A stretch of 9,078 nt of DNA from the NCBI GenBank assembly GCA_031285105.1, contig JAITWV010000214.1:1-9078 (forward strand). The letters are read 5' to 3'. A program made the position numbers and the translations under genes. The stretch comes from Streptococcaceae bacterium. GTDB taxonomy: Bacteria; Bacillota; Bacilli; Lactobacillales; Streptococcaceae. Below the pieces are notes generated by a model. It saw only the letters and a program-made list of their open reading frames with translations, made no database searches and was not told where the DNA came from. Shown piece by piece: positions 1 through 4,236 of this stretch (the stretch's first letter is position 1; every line of letters begins with the position of its first letter).

Positions 1-269
1 TATTGTTCGATAAGTTTGAATTTTTTATAAAAAGAATCTTCGGGCAACATATAATAATTACCTCTATCTTCTTCCAAAATCAGGTAATCTCCACTTCGTC
101 CAATACTTATCATCCATAAAACTCCCGTTCTAAGCATTGTTTTGTCTGCGTTTGACCAATAAATTTGTTTTTTCTTAAAAGCCTCTTTTACCCATTCATC
201 AGTGATGTTTTGGGCATCAATTTTCCATGCAAGCCCCAGTATGCCCTCTTTCTTTTTTTGTACTTTCAT
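1..269 (-). CDS. Small protein of unknown family B, partial at the window edge
   Basis: I do not recognise this protein. The frame starts at an ATG (269) with AGGAG about 12 nt upstream and stays open for 89 residues to the left edge, so its C-terminus is missing. The N-terminus is basic (MKVQKKKEGILG), followed by a Trp-rich middle and a segment around residues 53-80 containing RSGDYLILEED and YYMLPEDSFYKKF. That segment is clearly related to the small ORF at 1136-1273 (LGDYLIFN, DYKIISEKK) and to the relic at 301-397 (DYRIRSEKKF), so this is the best preserved of three copies. There is no signal peptide, membrane helix or cysteine. Small acidic/aromatic paralogs in arrays near toxin genes are often immunity proteins, but that is only a guess here. 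Confidence 0.65.
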   Translation of the reverse strand, partial: MKVQKKKEGILGLAWKIDAQNITDEWVKEAFKKKQIYWSNADKTMLRTGVLWMISIGRSGDYLILEEDRGNYYMLPEDSFYKKFKLIEQ

Positions 270-300
270 ATTGATTTTTTTCTCCTGTTAGTAAAAAGAT

Positions 301-397
301 TTAAAGAAATTTGTCATACTTTTTCATAAATTTTTTTTCAGATCTTATTCGATAATCTTGAATGTTAAAATAAAATAATTCATAAATAGCCAATCAT
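301..397 (-). pseudogene. Relic of a family B gene
   Basis: Read on the minus strand from 397, the sequence begins ATGATTGGCTATTTATGA and then hits stops. From 357 a second frame reads DYRIRSEKKFMKKYDKFL and stops at 301. Aligned by eye, the DNA follows the 3' part of the ORF at 1136-1273 (there MIGYLGDYLIF then DYKIISEKK) with several substitutions and small indels. It is therefore a frame-broken copy of the same family. Its first ATG overlaps the stop of the 94-aa gene upstream, which suggests a once translationally coupled pair. Confidence 0.5.
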
Positions 398-681
398 TAT
401 TCCAAACTATCAACCATTTCTAATTTTACATCTGGAAATTTCTCTTTTACCAATGATAAAAAAGGTTTGGTTTGAGGATACGCATAAATTCTGATTACCT
501 CTTGGGCTGATAATTTTAATAAATCAGCTAGCCAAATCGTTTCAAATTCTTCATCTGGAAAACGTTCTGAAATTTTTTGTTTCCAAATTTTTTCTTTCTT
601 TGATTGCGAAAATGCAAAGTAAACTGCTTGACCGCCAGATCCAAGACTATCTGAACCTACGAGTAGATAAATTTTCTTCAT
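397..681 (-). CDS. Small protein of unknown family A, copy 1 (94 aa)
   Basis: The function is unknown. The start at 681 has a good AAGGAG 6 nt upstream. The protein begins with a hydrophobic strand, MKKIYLLVGSDSLG, followed by a basic helix, a segment with KISERFPDEEFETIWL, and a C-terminal part with YPQTKPFLSLVKEKFPDVK and a final VDSLE. It is a clear paralog of the product at 741-1022, sharing the pattern (K/Q)EK.WK.KI.E.FPD..F..IWL..L..LS..EV and a later PQ(T/S)K motif. The layout (N-terminal strand plus loop, later PQ, then a V.MVDSL-like end) is faintly like PTS lactose/cellobiose EIIB proteins, but the catalytic cysteine is absent and I hold that weakly. It lies in a run of small minus-strand genes left of the bacteriocin operons, so an accessory or immunity role is possible. 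Confidence 0.65.
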   Translation of the reverse strand: MKKIYLLVGSDSLGSGGQAVYFAFSQSKKEKIWKQKISERFPDEEFETIWLADLLKLSAQEVIRIYAYPQTKPFLSLVKEKFPDVKLEMVDSLE

Positions 682-740
682 ATGCTTCTCCTTAAAAATT
701 TACGCACTTTATTTTCCATTCTTGATACTCTTATTTCAAT

Positions 741-1022
741 TTATAATTCTTCAATCAATAATATCTTTGCTGCAGAAAATTTTTCGCTCACCATATTATA
801 ATACCCTTTTGACTGTGGCGTTAGGAGTATGGTACTTACTTCATCTGGAGATAGTTCCATAAGTTCTTCAAGCCAAATATTCTTAAATGTTAAATCAGGA
901 AATTTTTCAGTAATCTTTTCTTTCCAAGTTTTTTCTTGATTTAGTTGCTTATTTAAGAAGATTGGAGATTTTGCTCTTTGTAATAGATTATTTGAATCAA
1001 TTAAAATAAATGAGTTTTTCAT
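741..1022 (-). CDS. Small protein of unknown family A, copy 2 (93 aa)
   Basis: This is the tandem paralog of the 94-aa gene just downstream. I prefer the ATG at 1022 (MKNSFILIDSNNLL) over an upstream GTG at 1031, because the ATG has AGGTGA upstream and makes the N-terminus line up with copy 1. The core KTWKEKITEKFPDLTFKNIW matches copy 1, and the second half keeps ELSPDEV, LLTPQSKG and SEKF. It has no cysteine, membrane helix or signal peptide. The N-terminal strand/loop and central PQ loosely recall an EIIB-type fold without its phosphorylated cysteine; this is an inference from pattern only. Two diverged tandem copies suggest duplication with selection for variety, as seen in immunity arrays. 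Confidence 0.65.
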   Translation of the reverse strand: MKNSFILIDSNNLLQRAKSPIFLNKQLNQEKTWKEKITEKFPDLTFKNIWLEELMELSPDEVSTILLTPQSKGYYNMVSEKFSAAKILLIEEL

Positions 1023-1023
1023 A

Positions 1024-1129
1024 TTAATCACCTGTCTTTTCTTGAAATTTATCTGGATGCCAATCCTTCCATATTTGTTTCAAAATTCTCTTCCATAATT
1101 TTACTCATTACATCATAAAAACTTTCCAT
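1024..1129 (-). pseudogene. Possible frame-broken gene remnant
   Basis: Two short frames overlap here on the minus strand. One starts at ATG 1129, runs 26 codons (MESFYDVMSKIMEENF...) and stops at 1049. The other is open from about 1104 to a stop at 1024 and encodes KQIWKDWHPDKFQEKTGD near its end. Each looks protein-like (regular helix pattern, Trp/Lys/Asp content), so one gene split by a frameshift is plausible. The first ATG follows the stop of the 45-codon ORF by only 6 nt. I cannot assign a family, and the evidence is weak. Confidence 0.25.
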
Positions 1130-1135
1130 TATTCT

Positions 1136-1273
1136 TTAAAGAATTTTTTTCTCAGATATTATTTTATAATCATCACCATTGAAAATCAGATAATCTCCTA
1201 GATATCCAATCATCGCTTCGTAGTCAAACGCAACAAATGTTGACTGAATATATTTTCCAGCAATCAAATCCAT
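1136..1273 (-). CDS. Short family B ORF, probably a truncated gene (45 aa)
   Basis: The ORF runs from ATG 1273, with a strong AAGGAGG about 10 nt upstream, to TAA at 1136. The product has FDYEAMIGYLGDYLIFN followed by DYKIISEKKIL, matching the C-terminal part of the partial protein at 1-269 and the relic at 301-397. Those relatives are longer at one or both ends. Immediately upstream an overlapping frame (about 1374 to 1264) reads KFRMSDEKYKEANVAWI, which loosely resembles the ITDEWVKEAF part of the longer relative. The simplest reading is a full family B gene broken by a frameshift near 1265, of which this ORF is the 3' part. It may still be translated. Function unknown. Confidence 0.4.
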   Translation of the reverse strand: MDLIAGKYIQSTFVAFDYEAMIGYLGDYLIFNGDDYKIISEKKIL

Positions 1274-1369
1274 GCTACATTAGCCTCCTTATATTTTTCG
1301 TCACTCATTCTAAATTTCAAGACATTTTTGTCCTTTATAGTCAAATTCTTGTCATGGTGATTAGAAATA

Positions 1370-1642
1370 CTAATTCAAAGTTCTTAGAGCGCTAAATTCG
1401 TTAATCTTAAAAAGCATAAATGGATTTATATTTAATCTGTTTATTTCGTTAATCAAATTTTCTTTGTTTTTTTGAGAATAAAATTTACAAGTTTTCGAGT
1501 TCATAGAAAACCATTTTACATCTAATTTCGATAATTTTTTTAATTCTTCATCCGTAAACTGCTCCTTTGTTGATAGGACATAATTATATGCTGGTTCTAT
1601 CCCTTTGTTAATAAAACCATAAAATAATTCTCTAAACTTCAT
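1370..1642 (-). CDS. Hypothetical protein (90 aa) downstream of the glycosyltransferase
   Basis: I do not recognise this protein. I chose ATG 1642 because AGGAGG sits 8 nt upstream; an ATG at 1648 is too close to that site. The gene begins 16 nt after the glycosyltransferase stop, so the two are almost certainly cotranscribed. The product is basic and predicted helical (FRELFYGFINKG, FTDEELKKLSKLDVKW, ENLINEINRLNINPF), with one cysteine (CKFYSQK) and no clear membrane span, signal peptide or double-glycine leader. By position, as the last gene of a peptide plus modifying-enzyme operon, it is a candidate cytoplasmic immunity protein for the 47-aa peptide. Nothing in the sequence proves that; an accessory factor for glycosylation is equally open. 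Confidence 0.6.
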   Translation of the reverse strand: MKFRELFYGFINKGIEPAYNYVLSTKEQFTDEELKKLSKLDVKWFSMNSKTCKFYSQKNKENLINEINRLNINPFMLFKINEFSALRTLN

Positions 1643-1658
1643 AATCATTTCCTCCTCG

Positions 1659-2915
1659 CTATAACGATACTTCCATAAGTTTTCCTTTTAAAATAAAGTC
1701 TTTAATCATAGGGTCATCAATATATTTTTCATATTTTTCATAATTCTTCCCTAGCATTTTCGAGTAGATTAACGCTAATGCCATTAATATTTGATCATCT
1801 TTTTGAGACTCCTGTTTATAATCTTCAGGTATCAATTGGCATTCTAGAAGAAATTCTGAAAAACTATCTTTTAATTGTTTTCTTATTCTTGCTTGTTTAA
1901 TAAAATATTCATAAAATAAAAAATTAATGTTTTTTGGAAACTTTGTTCTACTTATTTTGATTACTTTTAGTGCTTCAACAATATTATCATTTTGAATAAG
2001 AATTGAAATGTACTTTTCTATTAAAGCTCGTAAATATTCATGTTCTTGAAGATTCAATTCTGAAAAAGGTAATAATGTGTTCTTTAAAATCTTATTTTTT
2101 AACTCCTTTTCATAGTTTGAATTTAAAGCAAGTTCAACTGTTTCTTTATCTGATAAAGAAAGCCATCTGGGATTTTTATAATCCGTTCGTAGCATCACTA
2201 TCATAGAATCTGAATATCTTTTTTCTTTGTCAAACTTAATTATTTCTGATGATAATATTCCATTATTTTCAAAAATAAAGTTACTTTTCAATTTAAACAA
2301 GTTCTCTGAAATCAATTCTTCATGGACTTTTCCATAATACTTGACTGTTTTTGATTTTTTAAAAATTCTATCAGGTAAAACAAACCTGGAAGTTGAACTA
2401 TAATGAGCTTCAACTTGTAAAACAATATCATGATGAAACAAGAAATCTACTAAATCGATAAGTAAATGAAGTTCTTCATAATCAACTTCACTCTTGAATT
2501 CCTCATCAGAATCAATTACAAAAACCCATCCTTCATCTATGTGAGCTATCGTATCATTCCTCATTATTGAAAAATCTTCCGTCCACTCTCTTTGATATAA
2601 AAAAATCTTTTTTGAATTAATATTTTTTACGTTTTTAATTGTGCTATCTGAAGATCCAGTATCAAACACAAGGACTTTATCCACTTTATCTATTATTGAT
2701 TCAATTGCATTAATTATCCTAATTTCTTGATTTTTCACCATAATTACAGCAGTAATTTTATTCTTATTGAAATTTGAAATATCACCCATCTTATCATTCC
2801 ATTCTTTCACAGATAATGTCTCAGGAATATACACATATTTCAAACTTGGCAACCACTTTGTTAGTAATTCTAAAAACTCTTTATTTCTAATCTTTGAAAC
2901 TGGGATTTCTATCAT
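1659..2915 (-). CDS. SunS-family peptide glycosyltransferase (GT-A, family 2-like)
   Basis: This is a predicted cytoplasmic enzyme that transfers a sugar from a nucleotide-sugar to Ser, Thr or Cys of a ribosomal peptide, as SunS does for sublancin. The 418 aa match the SunS length (about 420). After about 52 N-terminal residues the GT-A fold starts at ITAVIMVKNQE (54-64), then VLVFDTGSSDST (81-92), the metal-binding DXD as FVIDSDEEF (132-140), YYGKVHEE (193-200) and NPRWLSL (248-254). All of these have counterparts in SunS (IVYNE, DSYSTDDT, FIDAD, FHGKVHEE, NPKWLFF). Residues 255-410 are helical and TPR-like, as in SunS. The start has AAGGAG 8 nt upstream. It follows the 47-aa GG-leader gene by 106 nt and precedes the 90-aa gene. 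No thioredoxin-like gene is visible, unlike typical glycocin loci. The sugar donor and true substrate are unknown. Confidence 0.87.
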   Translation of the reverse strand: MIEIPVSKIRNKEFLELLTKWLPSLKYVYIPETLSVKEWNDKMGDISNFNKNKITAVIMVKNQEIRIINAIESIIDKVDKVLVFDTGSSDSTIKNVKNINSKKIFLYQREWTEDFSIMRNDTIAHIDEGWVFVIDSDEEFKSEVDYEELHLLIDLVDFLFHHDIVLQVEAHYSSTSRFVLPDRIFKKSKTVKYYGKVHEELISENLFKLKSNFIFENNGILSSEIIKFDKEKRYSDSMIVMLRTDYKNPRWLSLSDKETVELALNSNYEKELKNKILKNTLLPFSELNLQEHEYLRALIEKYISILIQNDNIVEALKVIKISRTKFPKNINFLFYEYFIKQARIRKQLKDSFSEFLLECQLIPEDYKQESQKDDQILMALALIYSKMLGKNYEKYEKYIDDPMIKDFILKGKLMEVSL

Positions 2916-2936
2916 GTCAATTTCTCCTTTGTTTGA

Positions 2937-2978
2937 AGCTATTCATATAAATTGAAATCTATCAATTTGTAAATAGCT
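2937..2978 (-). promoter_or_regulatory. Long stem-loop between the 47-aa peptide gene and the glycosyltransferase
   Basis: AGCTATT (2937-2943) pairs with AATAGCT (2972-2978). An inner arm, TATAAATTGA (2946-2955), pairs with TCAATTTGTA (2962-2971) with one G-T pair, leaving a 2-nt bulge and a 6-nt loop. The total is 17 base pairs. No T-run follows on either strand, so it is not a standard terminator. It ends about 9 nt upstream of the AAGGAG of the glycosyltransferase gene. An mRNA processing or stabilising element, a partial attenuator, or an operator are all possible. A weak internal promoter (TTTACA, 18 nt, TATATG on the minus strand) overlaps it. Confidence 0.5.
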
Positions 2979-3021
2979 GTTCACTATAGATAGCAAACAA
3001 CCATTTACATATTTTTTAGCT

Positions 3022-3165
3022 TTATTTACTGTAAGCTGCTCCTAATCCGACTTCAATGGTATCGCTAACCACATTCAACCAACTTAACCAACCTTTCCCA
3101 CCCGTCACTTTTTCCAACTCTTCTTCTCTTAGCTCTTCGTACATATCTTTTGCAAAATCTTTCAT
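3022..3165 (-). CDS. GG-leader peptide, 47 aa (bacteriocin, possible glycosylation substrate)
   Basis: This is a small secreted peptide precursor. Its ATG (3165) has AGAGGACC upstream. The leader is 23 residues, MKDFAKDMYEEL followed by REEELEKVTGG, the classic double-glycine motif cut by C39 exporters such as the one at 4237. The mature part is 24 residues, starting KGWLSWLNVV, with SDTIEVGLG in the middle and ending AAYSK. It has no cysteine but has Ser5, Ser11, Thr13 and Ser23. The leader is nearly identical to that of the 53-aa peptide at 3845-4006, while the mature part is unrelated. It is first in an operon with a SunS-type glycosyltransferase, so it is the obvious candidate substrate; O-linked sugar would be needed. 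Alternatively it is an unmodified inducing pheromone, since the length and Trp-rich amphipathic start also fit that. Confidence 0.85.
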   Translation of the reverse strand: MKDFAKDMYEELREEELEKVTGGKGWLSWLNVVSDTIEVGLGAAYSK

Positions 3166-3218
3166 TTTAGGTCCTCTTTTCTAGTTTCATTTTCTAGGTC
3201 GTCGACTACCATAACAAA

Positions 3219-3286
3219 ATCATACACCCAATTTTCCAAAATGAAACAATTCTACCCTAAACGGTCGTTTTTTAGCCCTGAATGGT
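3219..3286 (-). promoter_or_regulatory. Inducible promoter of the peptide/glycosyltransferase operon
   Basis: On the minus strand two direct repeats, ACCATTCAGG (3286-3277) and ACCGTTTAGG (3265-3256), start 21 bp apart, two helical turns. The -10 TATGAT (3224-3219) lies exactly 31 nt past the inner repeat, and no proper -35 is present. This is the layout of promoters activated by LytTR response regulators such as ComE, BlpR and PlnC/D. The block is almost the same as that at 4058-4125, including the stretch TTTTGGAAAATT just upstream of the -10. Confidence 0.8.
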
Positions 3287-3294
3287 AAAAAATT

Positions 3295-3356
3295 ACCACT
3301 CAGCACCAAAAACAACCATTCACGGAATTTTATTTTATTAAATTTGAGATTGCCTA
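3295..3356 (+). promoter_or_regulatory. Decayed plus-strand arm of the duplicated divergent promoter
   Basis: ACCACTCAGC (3295-3304) and ACCATTCACG (3315-3324) repeat the plus-strand boxes found at 4134-4164. Here the box spacing is 20 bp instead of 21, and the A/T stretch corresponding to the -10 of the other copy is missing: AAATTTGA is joined directly to GATTGCCTAT, which in the other copy lies about 40 bp further on, just before the lcnC-like start codon. No plus-strand gene follows. It looks like the leftover half of a copied divergent promoter. TATGAA at 3355 could serve as a poor -10. Confidence 0.6.
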
Positions 3357-3428
3357 TGAATCGTTATCTTTGCCGTTCATAAAATTTTTTGATATTTTTC
3401 CTAGTCATTGGCTATCATTAAAATAATT

Positions 3429-3623
3429 CTAAAATTTGCGTCCACCACCGAAAGAATTGTTATTTACTACTGGTCGATTTGCATAATACCCAAATCCTGC
3501 ACCAACAACGAAACCACCCACGATAATTCCTCCAATAATTACAATAGGTGCAACTCCTCCGACATGATTTAACAACTCTACTTCATCCAGTTCCTTATAA
3601 TCACTAAATTTTTTCACATCCAT
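3429..3623 (-). CDS. GG-leader bacteriocin peptide with GxxxG motifs (64 aa)
   Basis: This is a predicted secreted pore-forming peptide. The ATG (3623) has GAGAGG upstream. The leader is 23 residues, MDVKKFSDYKELDEVELL then NHVGG, with a canonical double glycine. The mature part is 41 residues: a hydrophobic Gly-rich helix (VAPIVIIGGIIVGGFVVGAG) with overlapping GxxxG motifs, then FGYYANRP and a polar tail ending in GGGRKF. It has no cysteine. GxxxG helices are the hallmark of two-peptide class IIb and Blp-type bacteriocins, in which paired peptides lock together in the membrane of sensitive cells. It is third in the operon after the 53-aa peptide and the 68-aa membrane protein; the 53-aa peptide is the natural partner. 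The leader differs from the two MKDF-type leaders, so it was not part of that duplication. Confidence 0.88.
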   Translation of the reverse strand: MDVKKFSDYKELDEVELLNHVGGVAPIVIIGGIIVGGFVVGAGFGYYANRPVVNNNSFGGGRKF

Positions 3624-3641
3624 AACTTACCTCTCCACTTC

Positions 3642-3848
3642 TCATTTTTCTTCAATGAACAACATAAATACAAAATTAATAACACTTAATGTTCCGATAA
3701 TCATAGAATATTTTTCCTGATTTAAAAAATGAATTTTCCCTAAGTCATTTAAAAACATTAAGATAAAAAAAATTACTGTAAGCAATAAAATAAATCCCAT
3801 TAAAATTAAAAGATTCGATCTAATGAAGGAAAATAGTTGATTCATCAT
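3642..3848 (-). CDS. Two-helix membrane protein, probable bacteriocin immunity (68 aa)
   Basis: The product is almost all membrane: helices at about residues 8-33 (SNLLILMGFILLLTVIFFIL) and 47-65 (YSMIIGTLSVINFVFMLFIE), joined by a short polar loop LNDLGKIHFLNQEK. It has no leader or catalytic motif. The first ATG (3848) overlaps the stop of the 53-aa peptide gene (ATGA), with no ribosome site of its own, so translation is coupled; a second ATG at 3845 is possible. It sits between the two peptide genes of the operon. Small hydrophobic proteins of this size next to class II peptides commonly give self-immunity, and that is my inference. I cannot name a family. Confidence 0.75.
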   Translation of the reverse strand: MMNQLFSFIRSNLLILMGFILLLTVIFFILMFLNDLGKIHFLNQEKYSMIIGTLSVINFVFMLFIEEK

Positions 3849-4006
3849 TTTTTTCTATTCGCTAAGTCTTTGCCAAAATTATAGCCTAACATAGCTGAGG
3901 CAACAAACAATGCACCAACAGGAATCAATGGTAAAAAACCACCGTTAATTTTTTCCAACTCTTCTTCTTTTAATTCTTCATAAACACCTTTTGTAAAATC
4001 TTTCAT
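3845..4006 (-). CDS. GG-leader bacteriocin peptide (53 aa), first gene of its operon
   Basis: This is a short secreted peptide precursor. ATG 4006 has GGAG 8 nt upstream. The leader is 23 residues, MKDFTKGVYEEL then KEEELEKINGG, nearly the same as the leader of the 47-aa peptide at 3022-3165. The mature part is 30 residues: FLPLIPVGALFVASAMLGYN (hydrophobic helix with small residues spaced for helix packing) and then FGKDLANRKK, a basic tail. There is no cysteine. It is followed with a 4-nt overlap by the 68-aa membrane protein and then by the 64-aa GG-leader peptide. The most likely role is one half of a two-peptide (class IIb) bacteriocin with the 64-aa peptide; the mature parts share a late GY...ANR pattern. 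It is exported and trimmed by the C39 transporter encoded divergently. Confidence 0.87.
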   Translation of the reverse strand: MKDFTKGVYEELKEEELEKINGGFLPLIPVGALFVASAMLGYNFGKDLANRKK

Positions 4007-4057
4007 TTTCATTTCTCCATTTCATATTTTATTTTTTATTTCCGATTACTTACAAAA

Positions 4058-4125
4058 AGCATACACCTAATTTTCCAAAAAGAAATACTTCTACCCTAAA
4101 CGGTCGTTTTTTAGCCCTGAATGGT
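4058..4125 (-). promoter_or_regulatory. Inducible promoter of the two-peptide bacteriocin operon
   Basis: Direct repeats ACCATTCAGG (4125-4116) and ACCGTTTAGG (4104-4095) on the minus strand start 21 bp apart, and the -10 TATGCT (4063-4058) lies 31 nt after the inner repeat. There is no -35 at the right distance. This is the ComE/BlpR-type activator layout. It stands back to back with the plus-strand pair at 4134-4164, only 8 bp away, so one regulator could switch on the peptides and the exporter together. Confidence 0.82.
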
Positions 4126-4133
4126 AAAAAATA

Positions 4134-4201
4134 ACCACTCAGCCCCCAAAAACGACCATTCACGGAATTTTGACTTATTTAAATTTGAAATCAGCTATAA
4201 T
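4134..4201 (+). promoter_or_regulatory. Inducible promoter of the exporter operon
   Basis: ACCACTCAGC (4134-4143) and ACCATTCACG (4155-4164) start 21 bp apart. The -10 TATAAT (4196-4201) comes 31 nt after the inner repeat, the same distance as in both minus-strand promoters. A TTGACT at 4170 is 20 nt from the -10, too far for a normal -35, which fits activator dependence. The outer box is a poorer match (ACTCAG for ATTCAG), perhaps tuning exporter expression below that of the peptides. Confidence 0.8.
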
Positions 4202-4236
4202 ATTTCCTAATAAATAAACCCAAAAGGATTGCCTAT

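Noticed and set aside
1321..1332. Palindrome GACATTTTTGTC as an operator or terminator
   Set aside because: The arms are only 4 bp, which is expected by chance in A/T-rich DNA.
2003..2206. Plus-strand open frame of 67 codons
   Set aside because: It lies wholly inside the glycosyltransferase gene on the other strand, has no ribosome site and no family pattern.
2767..2955. Plus-strand open frame of 62 codons over the glycosyltransferase start
   Set aside because: It is antisense to the conserved gene start and has no supporting signals.
3357..3381. Inverted repeat ATGAATCG / CGTTCAT as a terminator of the bacteriocin operon
   Set aside because: The stem is short and bulged with no T-run in the right direction.
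3357..3383. Plus-strand mini-ORF MNRYLCRS after the decayed promoter arm
   Set aside because: It has eight codons, no ribosome site and no similarity to the exporter start.
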